NCBI GenBank assembly: GCA_020543525.1
Contig: JAHYIO010000037.1
Coordinates: 2,108,001 to 2,172,000, forward strand
Reading direction: 5' to 3'
DNA length: 64,000 nt
Source: Coriolopsis trogii
Taxonomy: Eukaryota; Basidiomycota; Agaricomycetes; Polyporales; Polyporaceae
Shown: positions 21,925 through 32,813 of the stretch, in pieces
Layout of the letters: every line of letters starts with the position of its first letter
Position numbering within the stretch: position 1 is the stretch's first letter
Notes under the pieces: generated by a model
Seen by the model: the letters and a program-made list of their open reading frames with translations, nothing else
What the model was told of the DNA's origin: nothing
Databases searched by the model: none
Translations under genes and position numbers: made by a program

Positions 21925-23430
21925 GATGGAACGCGGAGAAGGAGCACGTCCTGTGGGAGGCTATTGCAAAGAGCCGTTCAATCAAGGAGCGAATCCAGAC
22001 TGTACGTCTCTCTCTACTTCGCCAACCCCTTTTGTTCGGCTGGAGCCCTCGATGTACCCGCCCCTCTGCGTCCGAATCATTGCGTGAGAGGCTCAGCTCA
22101 CACAAAACCGGCTTCTTAGGGAAAGGTCTTGCAGCACACCTCCAGGTTCCCCTGCCCTATCTGCTGTACCGAACCCAGGTGCGGTACGAGGAAGACCTTC
22201 GCGGCCTCCAAGGGCTTGGATTGCGAACGCCCTTGTCCTCAAATCCTTCGGCGGCCTCACCTGTACGCACCAATGCGACAGGTGAGTACTTTCTTTCCTC
22301 GCATTGGTGAGCCAAGCCGCCCTCTGCTACCCCAACGCGAGTCCGCGCACGCCCGCCTCGGGTCCTGCTCTTCCGCTACGGGCAATATGTCTTCAACCTC
22401 AGGCACTGTTCCCGGTACGAGCACTCTCCGCCCCCACACTGGTGTCCGTGCGCGGCTGAGTTCGCTCGGACACTCTCATGGACGCTCGCTCGCTCAGCTG
22501 CGATCGCCTACGGTGCAGAGTCCTCTCTCAGCCAGTTCAGCTAGCCCGCCATATTCCCATCGGGCCAAGAAGGTCTCTTTTTCGACCAACGCGCTTCAAG
22601 GTCCGAAGAAGGCACATCCCCCCACTCGGTACATTGTTACCTTCATCCTCTCGAAGCGGCTCATCCTCAGATGGGGCGGTTGGAGGGGAGGGCTCTAGTG
22701 GTGAAGACAACGCGAGCGACGAGTAAGCTAGCAGAGCAGGTGAGGCACAGAGGCAAGATACTCTCGCGCGGAAGCTGACATACTTGAGAGACTTGATGAA
22801 CAAGGACGCTCTTGGCCTCGTCGCCGATCCGGCGACGATTTTTCACGAACTAAAGCTATTGCAAACATGAACGGGACCGTCCAGCAGCGCGGGAGGGCGA
22901 GGTCATTGTTCCCCAGATCCGAACGCGTCCATATTTTCGTCCGGCGCTCCAAAGCGCGGCTCCCCTACAAGATCCAGCAATGCCTGGCGAGCGCGAGCGT
23001 CGAGTCCCCACCGGGATTCTTTCCATCTTCTCCCGCGAAGGCGCACTAGCACGTACATCGGCTTCGCCCGCGCACACGCATGCACACACATAGGCGCAGG
23101 CGCCTAGGCGACATCACAGCCAGGGATACGTTGTATATATAAACACAAATATGGGTGTCAACGCCGATCCTCAGCGGTCCCCACCGCTCTTTCATGTTCG
23201 CGATCGCATTCTATATCAGCTCCAAACTCAGTCATCTCTATGCCTCACCCCTTCACCTTCCCCCGCTCACTCCCTCATCGCTTCACAACGCTGGACAAGC
23301 GCTTTGGGCCGCTCGTCTCTCTTCAGGGAGCGACTGCGGCCACTCGCCGTCGTTGTCAACCGTGCGTCAGACGCCATTTGAGTTAATAGCGCACACTGAC
23401 CGACGACAGGAAGCGAGACGTCGAGTTCTA
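21925..23430 (+). pseudogene. Ser-rich protein gene, broken right-arm copy
   Basis: Collinear with the left-arm gene at 2085-3416. A 4-base insertion near 22290 (after ...GAGTACTTTC) shifts the frame. The frame carrying TSSTSGTVPGTSTLRPH then ends at 22698, and the acidic segment ends in a stop after ASDE near 22726. The TATA-rich stretch near 23120-23160 and several more stops follow. An in-frame 12-base deletion relative to the left copy lies near 22515. The 5' exon near 21930-22000 still reads well here (ending KERIQT before GTACGT), unlike the left copy. Not expected to make protein. Confidence 0.75.
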
Positions 23431-24669
23431 GCGACTTGAGTAGTGTGTCCGTGGTCCCTGTGTAGAATCGGCGAGCAGTCCCTCCCAAGCATAGTGGATC
23501 GGGTGTTGCGTGAGTTCGCTCAACCTTGCGCGTGTGTACATTATGGGCGAGGCCGCTGGTAACTAACACTGTTTTGAATCCTTTTGAGTTGCTCCCAGGA
23601 CGTCGTTCCGAATGCACTTGCGTAGAAGCCGGCGATGTATACGCGGTGAACCAGCTCATATGGCCTGGGCCGCCTGCATGACCTTCCTGTACGCGTAGGG
23701 TATTGCTGACGCTCTCAAGCGTTCCCCGTGAGCTGCAGCGGCCTCAATCGTTTGCTCTGTTCAGACGTTCAGGTGAGTCCCGCCGACTTGATCTGCACTG
23801 TTTCTGTTCCGCGCCAGGAGCGGCCAGTCCCTTCCCGTCTCTCGCCGCGTCAACGTCACCGCCTGAGAGTCAACGGAGTCTCCGAAACACACACGTCCGC
23901 CTGGACTTTCCAGCAGAAGACGTGTATTGCGGTGATGGTTCTTACTAGATGGGTGGTACATGTTTCAGTTTGCCCATTCCATGATACCCCGTCCTCGCAG
24001 ATGCGCCCAGCATCCCCTGCGTAGCAAGCAAAATGAAGGATAGCGTCATCGCAAAAGGGTAGGACCGAGTCTGGGCCTCGCTGGAGGTCGGTGGAACACG
24101 AGGGCGAGTTTTGTCAGTCCTCCGCTACGGCAGTACGTATCCTCCCAGCGCCTTCATGTTTGCATGCCAAACTGACCCTCTGCACATTTCCCGAGACCCA
24201 TACCCATCCCTCTACGTCCTGACTCGCCCTCGCCTATTGTCTCGTTCCCTATGCGGCAAGTTGTAGTGTCAACGCCTCAGCCAGCGGTTCTCTTGGCTGC
24301 GTGTCAATTGCGCCCCACGCCCTCTTGTATGGGATATGGTATGTACCCGATCATCTTGTCTTCCTGCCATGTTTCGCCGTGTCTGGTTTGCATTCACAGC
24401 GGGCCACATCTCCATTCCAATCGAGCAATAAAAGGCCTCCGTCATGATGGCTCTTCTCAATCACCTCGACTATACGACCTCTGACCACGATTGCGCTCCC
24501 CAAACCCTGCCACAATCGTTCGTCCTTTCCTTGCTCCTGTCCTCACTCCCTCCTCTGACACCTCAACGCTGTGGCGCTGGCCCACGAAGACGAGTCCTGT
24601 CCCCGTCGTCGTCCGTTTGCCCGCGTTCGGTCGTGACTGCACTAGAGAAGATCGCCCCAAGACTGGACT
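23431..24669. other. Non-coding spacer with the conserved block (right copy)
   Basis: 23976-24360 is nearly identical to the reverse complement of 1180-1550. The rest is moderately similar. No gene. An AATAAAA at 24427-24433 is a weak candidate TATA element for the LRR-like gene, about 240 bases before its ATG. Confidence 0.6.
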
Positions 24670-25746
24670 GTGGCGCTGATGCTTCGAGACGATCTCATCC
24701 TCCTCCTGAATTCACTCTGTGATCCTCCGCCTCAGGCATCCGACTTTCCCATTCTCCGCCTCAATCTACAGCTCGGAGCGCAAGGTTCCAAGCCGGCTTC
24801 TTGTGGCGAGTCCCCAAGCTTCGCATCGTGTCCTGCTGCTGAACCTGACATAGAGCTCAACCACTGCCACAGCGACTCCGTGTTGCCCTTCCAAACCTGT
24901 CTCAGGGACAAGACTACTGGCGGCACTCTCATCTCTCGTGAGCAACAAGTGCAGAACTTCATCAAATTGCTCGACGCTCTGCCAGCATGTACATTCCTAT
25001 GCATATTTACCGGGAACTGGTCTACGGACGTCGGGCCACACAATGTCGGTGAAGGCAAACAGGACGAGAAGACGTTGCCGGAGGAGCTGTTCGTCGAGGC
25101 TATCGGTCAGCGGGAGCTGCGCGAGCTCTGCATCGTCACTTCATCGTACCATATGCTCCTGGACGGCAAGCTCTATCCGCGCACTCTTGAGACGCTCTGC
25201 GTCCATAATCGCCACGAGCAACGTTTCCCACTTTACGGGCTATGCAAGCCGCTTTCTAACCTGCTCTGCCTGGATACCCTTGCCCTCGATCGGTTTTCAC
25301 TGCGAGAGGATGTCGAAGATGTAGGAGACGTGTATGGAGGAGACAACATCACGCCTCTGGCAACAGTGATGACGCTCGTTCTCTATGACCCGTTGCTACC
25401 TGATCTCTCAAGGTGCTGTCTTCCGGCGATATTCTCACACTTGAAGCTCCTGTGGTTGGTAGAGTGCTCGAATTTGCTTGAAGGATCCACACTCCACTTG
25501 CATACTCGACACCATGTCGCAGATCTGTGGACGTTGTGTGATCAGGAATACGTAGAGAACAACGCCAACTTGCGCGCCGTGGATCTCTACCTCGAAGGGG
25601 CTCGGAGGGACCGCGACTTGGAAGACATGCGGCGTTGGGGAGTCATCACACGGCCACAACGTGAACTTGACATTGAGGGGATCGGAACATTGCAGTGCAG
25701 GATCTGGATGTGGCAGAAGTGCGAAGGCTTGTTAGAGGCCCACTAG
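24670..25746 (+). CDS. LRR-like hypothetical protein, right-arm copy
   Basis: A single open frame of 358 codons. Leucine-rich segments recur (LRELCIVTSSYHMLL, LCLDTLALDRFSL, MTLVLYDPLLPDLS), as in the C-terminal part of basidiomycete F-box/LRR proteins, but no F-box is seen at the start. It ends in a charged region (DLYLEGARRDRDLEDMRRWG) common in this class. Two nearby starts are possible (24670 and 24679); the second aligns with the left copy's ATG. Compared with the left copy the coding part has diverged much more than the block upstream of it. Function unknown. Confidence 0.65.
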   Translation: MALMLRDDLILLLNSLCDPPPQASDFPILRLNLQLGAQGSKPASCGESPSFASCPAAEPDIELNHCHSDSVLPFQTCLRDKTTGGTLISREQQVQNFIKLLDALPACTFLCIFTGNWSTDVGPHNVGEGKQDEKTLPEELFVEAIGQRELRELCIVTSSYHMLLDGKLYPRTLETLCVHNRHEQRFPLYGLCKPLSNLLCLDTLALDRFSLREDVEDVGDVYGGDNITPLATVMTLVLYDPLLPDLSRCCLPAIFSHLKLLWLVECSNLLEGSTLHLHTRHHVADLWTLCDQEYVENNANLRAVDLYLEGARRDRDLEDMRRWGVITRPQRELDIEGIGTLQCRIWMWQKCEGLLEAH

Positions 25747-25904
25747 CATTAAACGGGACCTCCATAGTATGTGTTATACTGCCACCTAAATATGTCATCT
25801 ATTGTGCGCAGTGGGTTGTGCATTCAGTCGATAGTGGCACATGAGCGACGTCGCAAAACACAGCGTAATTGGCCTGAGCCTCTACAGTATGTATCTATCT
25901 AAAG

Positions 25905-28163
25905 TCATACAAGGGAGCCGTAGGAGTAGTCCGGGCCTGCAGTGAGCCAGTCAACAAGATCCCGTATGGCTAGCGAGAGGCTGTCCGACATACGCTGGCA
26001 CGTCCATTGTCGCGATGCTGCGAGCCATGTGGCGCAATCCAATCTCCGGTCCATGAATGTGGGTCCCTTGCTGGAAGGCCGGACTTGTTTGGAGGAATCC
26101 CCAGAACTGGATAGCTCTGGCAAGGGGAGAGTGTCCGTTGGCACAGCGGCAAAGGTACTGTTGGCATTCTTGAGTATAAGGGAGGTATGTGACACAGTCT
26201 CAGAGTCCTCATAGTCGAAACCAACTAGATCTATCATCAAAGCAATATGAATGGGGTGATTGGAGTTGTCCACGTCTTCGTATTGTGATGCGGAGAGATC
26301 CATCTCCGTGAATCTGTATTCGACATTGACCGTGCGCCGTGCACCATCTTTGAAGACCATAGGCTTGCAATACCCTACGTCGGTAAGGTACATCAGGCCA
26401 CGCAGAGCAGCCGCGTCGCCCATGCACGCACACGGGATATGGGATCCCGAGACCACCTGTAGACTTCTTCCGTGTGGCGAGAAGATATGGGAGGGGCAAT
26501 CCGAGTCAGCGCCTGATGCCTCATGAACGCCTTCCGAGTCGTTGAGATAGACTTCCATCCACCATGGCGCCCTGCGTCTACGTTGGCTTTGACAGTAGCA
26601 CCCGGGACTAAAGCGGAAAGTCAGCGTTACGCGTGCGTTGACATTTGTGAACTTGATTTCGAGAGGCGTCGGATCCGCGTAATCCAGTGTACTCGAGTCA
26701 ATACGATGCCCATCCCCGTTCGCAACAACCCGGCGTTCTGGTAAAGCAAAGCCGTTGACAAACTCCAGTCGCTCAACACACCAGTATGGTATGTAGAAAC
26801 TCTTCGGTTTGGCCGATGGAGCCGAGAACGGAAGAGAAGGCAGCACATCCCGATCTGCTCCAAGTCGGGCTTGCCTCGCCCTGAGCGTAGTCCCGCTTTG
26901 AACACATACTCTTGTGAGCCGGTAGTCCGAAAAGCTCTGCCCGTACCACGAGCCGCAGCTGAGCAAGGCTCCCCGGTAGAAGCGTTCCTCGTGTGAGCCC
27001 TCCCGCCCAAATTTGTATCCGACTGTAGCCAGGGGGATGACGGCTGGGCTTTGTGCCACGTCCGCAGGACGCATGCGCAAGAAGAGCAGTATGTTAGAGC
27101 CTTCTTTGAATTTCTTGTAATGGAGGAGCGCAGCATAAATCCCGTGCTCTCTGCTAGATGGACAAGGTATGTAGTCGACGGACACCAGGAAGTCCGTGAC
27201 CAAGCCTTGACTCGTCCACGTGTGTTCGTGGCCCACGGTACTCCTGTGAGAATACCATACTTCTTCCACATCACTGCAAAGGCTGAATTTGGCAGGCGAT
27301 CTGGCCAGAGCCTCTGAGTACCACGGGCGGTGATCATAGTTGATTTCCTGTTGGGGCCATTGGAGAGCCTCGAACGCTGCTTCGAAATCCGGATGAAGAT
27401 TACCCCAGGCAAATATGCTTTTGTCCGATATACATTTGAGAATTTTCTTCTGTAGTCGAGTGAATGCATGTTCAAGGCCTTCCCCATACACAATCGGCAT
27501 GTGGACGCCGAAGATACCGAGGAGAGAGTAGGCCAGATCTTCCACGCGCGTTGTCTCCCGATGAGACATCCAGGAGAAGCGCTGAGCGACGCTGATTGTA
27601 GATATTCCTTTTTGTCCGACTAATATCTCCCATTTGACCCTAGTGACCTCTTCGAGAACGTATGCCAACGTGATCTTTGTCCCCAAGACATTCCAGTCGC
27701 TCGACACGAACGTCACGAAACGAGGGACGATCAGCTCCTGCAACGTCCATCCCCGCGTATGCCACCGCGACCGTCGGAACTCAGAGTCGGGAGCGCGAGG
27801 ATCATTGCGATCACCAACGTCGCAGAGGTAGACGTAGCATGTAGCAGCGTTCCGGTACCACGCACACATAGAGTTGATCGCCTCGGAGAGCTCGGCACTG
27901 CTACTCTTGTCGATGCAGCAGGTATCGAGCCAGACCCATTCATAGCCAAGGCCCTCCGCGAAGATGCAGAAGTTTCGCACCTTGGGTGTGAGTATCGCTC
28001 GAGGGTCCTTCCCAGATGTTCGACACTGCGCATAAATTGTCTGAATTTCTTGAAACATATGCGAATGGTCCGTAGCTTCCCATACATGGGAGAGGATGGC
28101 GTAGCGGGGAACGTCGGAGACGAAGTTCCTCAGCTCCGAGGTGGTTGTGTGCAGCAACCACAT
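25905..28163 (-). CDS. HET-domain protein (heterokaryon incompatibility type), HET1
   Basis: A single-exon frame of 752 aa. The N-terminal HET domain is complete: YAILSHVWEATDHSHMF, WVWLDTCCIDKSSSAELSEA, INSMCAWYRNAATCYVYLCD, RSRWHTRGWTLQELIVP and AYSLLGIFGVHMPIVYGEG. Proteins with this domain trigger or modulate allorecognition cell death in ascomycetes; in basidiomycetes they are common but mostly unstudied. The C-terminal ~450 residues have no recognised domain. It is the tandem paralogue of HET2, same strand, 785 bases apart. The start is the ATG giving the conserved MWLLHTTTSELRNF; the paralogue starts at the same place. Confidence 0.88.
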   Translation of the reverse strand: MWLLHTTTSELRNFVSDVPRYAILSHVWEATDHSHMFQEIQTIYAQCRTSGKDPRAILTPKVRNFCIFAEGLGYEWVWLDTCCIDKSSSAELSEAINSMCAWYRNAATCYVYLCDVGDRNDPRAPDSEFRRSRWHTRGWTLQELIVPRFVTFVSSDWNVLGTKITLAYVLEEVTRVKWEILVGQKGISTISVAQRFSWMSHRETTRVEDLAYSLLGIFGVHMPIVYGEGLEHAFTRLQKKILKCISDKSIFAWGNLHPDFEAAFEALQWPQQEINYDHRPWYSEALARSPAKFSLCSDVEEVWYSHRSTVGHEHTWTSQGLVTDFLVSVDYIPCPSSREHGIYAALLHYKKFKEGSNILLFLRMRPADVAQSPAVIPLATVGYKFGREGSHEERFYRGALLSCGSWYGQSFSDYRLTRVCVQSGTTLRARQARLGADRDVLPSLPFSAPSAKPKSFYIPYWCVERLEFVNGFALPERRVVANGDGHRIDSSTLDYADPTPLEIKFTNVNARVTLTFRFSPGCYCQSQRRRRAPWWMEVYLNDSEGVHEASGADSDCPSHIFSPHGRSLQVVSGSHIPCACMGDAAALRGLMYLTDVGYCKPMVFKDGARRTVNVEYRFTEMDLSASQYEDVDNSNHPIHIALMIDLVGFDYEDSETVSHTSLILKNANSTFAAVPTDTLPLPELSSSGDSSKQVRPSSKGPTFMDRRLDCATWLAASRQWTCQRMSDSLSLAIRDLVDWLTAGPDYSYGSLV

Positions 28164-28948
28164 GAGTATTCGTGCCTATGCGGCTGGTTTGACTTCTCCA
28201 TGAAAGAAGGCAGAACATGAGCACGCACTCTAGAGCGTCGTCAAGGTCTTGAGAGCACGAAGCTTCGGCACAAAACGAGATGATGGGGTACGGGGTCGGA
28301 CAATGACAAAAAGGGGGAGCGTGAAGTCAGATGATATATCGCGTCACTTCAGATATCCTCGGAGTCAGGGAAGTCAAGAGGTCTGGGATTGAGGGGTTAG
28401 ACACGGGGTCGATTGACACATGGGAGTAATATACCTTTGGGACACTGGGCGGAGAGTAAGGCCAGTTTTCCGCAGACTAAGTGGCAAAGCTCGTCGAATC
28501 ACTCAGTCTCTGAAGCGGAACAAAGACTCGGAAGAGCGTATGAGGCAGGACTTGTGAACAGGATGAAGGAGTATGGAGAGATGAAAGAAGAGTACGCACA
28601 ACGTCGTGTAGTGGGATCCACGCGGGTCTTTACATAGGCGCCGCGTCCCTTGGCTAGCGCTCATCCACCTGAGTCGCCAGACCAGCTTCTCCTCCTATCC
28701 TCACCTATTTGTCTCCGATCTCCGCAGAATGTGTACTATGATCACTGAAGACTCTACTAGCATCTTATCCTTACGCCATGCCCTGCTCTCAACTTCGCCG
28801 AGTCCTGTAAACTTGAAGGCAGTACTATATAAATGATGGTGAAGAACTACTCGCGATTGCGAGTCCGTGATTAGGTCACAAATAGGCGATGATGCGGGGC
28901 TAGCTACATATGAGCTGACGTTCAAAGTATTTTTACTCAAACACTTCT
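28164..28948. other. Spacer between the two HET genes
   Basis: About 785 bases. On the minus strand just upstream of HET1 (28260-28230) a KLRAL-encoding stretch resembles the 5' extension of HET2 but runs into a stop. This suggests the duplicated unit included an upstream segment. Otherwise no gene. Confidence 0.45.
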
Positions 28949-31147
28949 TCATACAAGGGAACCATACGAGTAGTCCGGACTAGCAGTAATCCATTTTGGA
29001 AGCGAAAGAATAGCTGACAGGGCGTTGTTGTGCACCGCTTGGTATGCTCGGGATCCCAGATCTAGGAACCAATTTCTGTCGGAGAGCCAGTGCATGGACA
29101 CAGGTTCTCCGTTAACGGGCGGGACAGGGGCTGGAACCTGACAGTGCTGGGACTCCGTGGGGACATGCATATCAGAATTGTCAACAGGGGGATCAACGGG
29201 CAGAGATCTCCTCTCGAACCCCACCGCTACGAGCATAATCATGATGTGAATCTCGTCTTTTCCTGGGATCGATGGAGACGTCTTGATAAACTTGCACTCC
29301 ATGATGAAGCTGCGCTGTGGGCCATCGTGGAACTCAATGTAGTCGTATTTCCTCATATTGCCGACATATACTCTGTTACGGAAGGGAGCAGCGTTGCCCA
29401 TGCATGAACAGTACGGGTATCCGCCAAACGGGCCGTACAGAAGGCGGCCATACTCCGAGTACGTATGCAGGGTAGCGTATGGCCGGCGCGAGAGGGCATC
29501 CGCGTCTTGAGAAGGTTCGCGGAGATGCACTTCCATCCACCAACATGGCCCTACGCTTGAGCGCGAGCAATGACATTCCGCAGGAGCAAGACGGATGGTC
29601 ACAACCGCGTGGGTGATGACGTTCGTGAATACGATCACAAAAGGCGTTGGATTCGCGTAGTCCATCGTACTTGCGTCAAGGCGATGCCCGTCGCCGCTGA
29701 GGACAACTCTCCGTTCCTCGAGAACGAACCCACTGATGACCTCCATACGACGGAGGCACCAGTATGGTATGTAGAAACTCGTGGGCTTCTCCGTTGAGGC
29801 CGCCGATACAGTCGCCGTAGTGAGCGCACTTGGAGCCTGAAGCAGTCGATCCGGTCGGGAGCGTGCTTCCTTCGACTTGATGCGGACTCGGCTCTGGATG
29901 CATACTTTGGTGACTGTGAAGTCGGTGTGATGACCGTGATCTGGAGTGTAATCTTTGAGAAGCGCTCCGCGGTAAACGCGATAGCGGTCGGAGTCCTGGA
30001 GTTTGAGATCACATCCTAACGTAGCCAAAGGAACCACCGTCGAGTCCCGTGAGACGTCCTCGGGACGCATACGTAGAAAGAGCACAATGTGAACGTCCTG
30101 TTTGCAGTAGGGAAGGAGCGCAGCATATATCCCATAGTCGTGACTAACGGGACAAGGCATGAACTCATTAGAGAGGAGTAAGTCGCAAACCAAGCCCTTG
30201 CTAGTCCATGTACAACGTTCGCTAACGAGGGGTCGAATGGATGTTTCTTCCTTCATGTCACCGTACAGGGCGAAATCGGAAGGGGAAGTCGTTAGGGCTT
30301 CCGAATACGAAGGGACGTCGGGTATGGTTCGCATGTCTGGCCATAATAGGGCTGCAACGGCTGCGTCGATATCGGGAGCGATGGCACCCCCGGCGAGGAT
30401 GCTTTGGTCCGGCGTGCTCTTGAGAATGATCTTCTGCAGTCGGAAGAATGCGCGCGCGAGCCCTTCTCCGTAGACAATCGGCATCTGAACGCCAAAGATA
30501 CCGAGGAGGGAGTAAGCTCGATCTTCGGGGCGCGTTGTCTCTCGGCGAGACATCCAGGATAGGCGCTGCGCGACGCAAACGGAAGATATCTCGCTACGTC
30601 CTACGAGTATGTCCCACTTGATACCGATGACTGGCTCAAGATACAATCCTAGCGAGGTCTTCGTGCCTATCACATTCCAGTCGCGCGACACAAAGATCAC
30701 GTCACGGGGGATAAGGAGCTCCTGCAACGTCCAACCCCGTGTGTGCCATCGGGAGCGTTGGAATTCGGAGTCGTCAAGACGGGGATCGCTGTAGTCACCA
30801 ACGTCGCAGAGGAAAGCGATGCAAGCGACAGCTTCCCTATACCAAACGTGCATGGAGTTGACCGCCTCGGAGAGCTCGGCGCTGTTGCTTTTGTCGATAC
30901 AGCAAGTATCGAGCCAGACCCATTCGAAGCCCCGGCCCTCCGCGAACGCGCAGAACTTCCGCACTTTGTCGTTCACCAGCGCTCGGGGGTCTTCCCCAGA
31001 GGATCGGCACTGTGCATAGATCGCCTGCATTTCTTGGAACATATGAGGGTGGTCCGTGGCCTCCCAGACGTGGGAAAGAATGGCGTAGCAGGGTATGTCG
31101 GAGACAAACGCCCTGAGCTCCAAGGTTGTCGAGTTTAGCAACCACAT
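28949..31147 (-). CDS. HET-domain protein, HET2
   Basis: A single exon of 732 aa from the ATG at 31147 (MWLLNSTTLELRAF). It has the same HET domain motifs as HET1: YAILSHVWEATDHPHMF, WVWLDTCCIDKSNSAELSEA, RSRWHTRGWTLQELLIP, AYSLLGIFGVQMPIVYGEG. The C-terminal part is also collinear with HET1 (FYIPYWCLRRMEVISGF versus FYIPYWCVERLEFVNGF). The frame stays open upstream to about 31366 but that stretch has no ATG; it could be a 5' exon (RKLRALRTQLDLDE) joined from further upstream. Role in self/non-self response is inferred from the domain only. Confidence 0.87.
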   Translation of the reverse strand: MWLLNSTTLELRAFVSDIPCYAILSHVWEATDHPHMFQEMQAIYAQCRSSGEDPRALVNDKVRKFCAFAEGRGFEWVWLDTCCIDKSNSAELSEAVNSMHVWYREAVACIAFLCDVGDYSDPRLDDSEFQRSRWHTRGWTLQELLIPRDVIFVSRDWNVIGTKTSLGLYLEPVIGIKWDILVGRSEISSVCVAQRLSWMSRRETTRPEDRAYSLLGIFGVQMPIVYGEGLARAFFRLQKIILKSTPDQSILAGGAIAPDIDAAVAALLWPDMRTIPDVPSYSEALTTSPSDFALYGDMKEETSIRPLVSERCTWTSKGLVCDLLLSNEFMPCPVSHDYGIYAALLPYCKQDVHIVLFLRMRPEDVSRDSTVVPLATLGCDLKLQDSDRYRVYRGALLKDYTPDHGHHTDFTVTKVCIQSRVRIKSKEARSRPDRLLQAPSALTTATVSAASTEKPTSFYIPYWCLRRMEVISGFVLEERRVVLSGDGHRLDASTMDYANPTPFVIVFTNVITHAVVTIRLAPAECHCSRSSVGPCWWMEVHLREPSQDADALSRRPYATLHTYSEYGRLLYGPFGGYPYCSCMGNAAPFRNRVYVGNMRKYDYIEFHDGPQRSFIMECKFIKTSPSIPGKDEIHIMIMLVAVGFERRSLPVDPPVDNSDMHVPTESQHCQVPAPVPPVNGEPVSMHWLSDRNWFLDLGSRAYQAVHNNALSAILSLPKWITASPDYSYGSLV

Positions 31148-32813
31148 TGGGTAATTGTGCCTGTTCCAATCATCAGTATGACTCTCGCAGCCCCCATGAG
31201 CCAACTCATACTTGTCAGTTTCGTCAAGGTCAAGTTGTGTCCGCAGAGCGCGAAGCTTCCGCCTGTGACGAAAGGACGTGAGACGATTGGTGGAGGATCG
31301 CACGAGGGTCGAAAGAGAGGTGATCAGAGACCAGCGAAGACAGATCGCGTCAGTCGGACGATCCACAGAGCTACGGCTCTCAAGATATCTGGTGTATACA
31401 GAGCAGGCACAGTGACGATCAAGACCTGTATGTAGTGGAGATCACTGTTAGTACGCTTCTCGCGGGGACGTTACGGGACAAAGTCGACAGACTTACTGGC
31501 ACGGTTTGTTGAAACAATCCCTAATAACGGAAGCACGCTACAAGGGAAAATACTATCAATTTGGCAGAAGTCGCGAGCAGGATGATGGAAAGACGAAGGA
31601 AGTGGGCGCAACGCAAGTCGGCGCTCATCGAGGCACGCGGTACGAAACACGAGTTTCTGCGCTCTCACATCGCATGGTGCTATTCTCATACCTGCCTTCC
31701 CTCAGTCCCTCATCTGCTTCTCAGATGGGGACGCGAATCAGGTGGAACGTAGGTGATCAAAGGCGGGGTACCTCAATGGTAAGTCAGGAGTCCTGTGGGA
31801 CGACTCGGACGAGTGGCATGGATATAGGCCATTTGGAGGGCGTGAACTAGGAAAGGGAGGTGATGGTGGACGGCGTTGTCGTTGTGCTAGTACAGCCGTA
31901 GCCATCATTTTGCATTAACATGCACGTATGTTTAGAAACTGCCTCTTTTCTAAATATCATTTCTGGCAGGCTTCATGTGCAGCAAGGCCTGATGGTGGAT
32001 ACGGCGTCCAGCCTGAGATGCCAAGGATCAGTTGAGAGACCAGGTATGTCATAGATCCCCGCTCAAATCACACTTCTGGTCTTCAGCGGTGGGGACGTTC
32101 AAGCTGGCATTGTCGTGCATCGCGCCTGATGGTGGTCGACACCGTCGCGGCCACACCTTGGCGCCCAGCATTTGGCGCGAGTAGCCAAAACAGGCAACAC
32201 CCGACGCCCGAGTCTCCGAGTCCGAGCCCGTTATCTCCGCTCATCCCACCATATTGACTGTTCATTTCTACTCTACTCTCGACATAGGAATCGGTCAGTT
32301 CGGATGTCTTCCCACTGCTTCGAGGACATATCTGTCTGCCAGACTTTGTCTTCAGGCCGCAGCCCATCCTAGCCGACGCGGAACAATATCGTGCAAGCTC
32401 CTGCGCATGCGAGGCAGCCCCCATGAATCAATCACGGGCAGACGATGGCTAAGCAGTTCTTCAGTGACGCGGCCATGATGCGTATGCCTCGAACGGTATG
32501 TTGTCTCATAGTCTCGTAAGTGTTGAGCACGCCCTGGATCCTCGCTGCCGCATTCTGTACATGTCATTGTCACTCACACTCGAAATCTCAGACGCCGTCC
32601 CGACATGACTGTGGCTTCGCCTTACACTCTGCGGCAGATACCAACAACGGCCGATCTCGAAACATGTCCATTTCACACTGACAACCCGCCCACAAACAAA
32701 CACGACGTCCTGCAGCACCCAATGTCATCACACCATATCCTCCAAAGTAAGCACCGATATATCTATCCTGTCGTTTGCCCTGGGAACGAGCCCTCCTTTG
32801 AAAACTCCTCAGG
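31148..32813. other. Intergenic between HET2 and GLOX3 pseudogene
   Basis: About 1.67 kb. The left end may include a HET2 5' exon. The right end is the former GLOX3 promoter: TAAGCACCGATATATC at 32748-32763 resembles the GLOX2/GLOX4 core promoter, but the TATATAA box has become AAAGTAA. Short open frames in between have no support. Confidence 0.5.

Larger units (their letters stand above)
21635..25600. repeat. Right arm of large inverted segmental duplication
   Basis: Plus-strand order is outer flank, Ser-rich pseudogene, conserved non-coding block, LRR-like gene, the mirror image of 1-3985. Base 1 of the window pairs with about 25480, and the partner of the remainder lies outside the window, so the right end is approximate. 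The two arms are separated by about 17.6 kb holding unrelated genes. Confidence 0.9.

Noticed and set aside
31148..31366. N-terminal extension of HET2
   Set aside because: No ATG in the extension; the ATG at 31147 matches the HET1 start. A spliced upstream exon remains possible.
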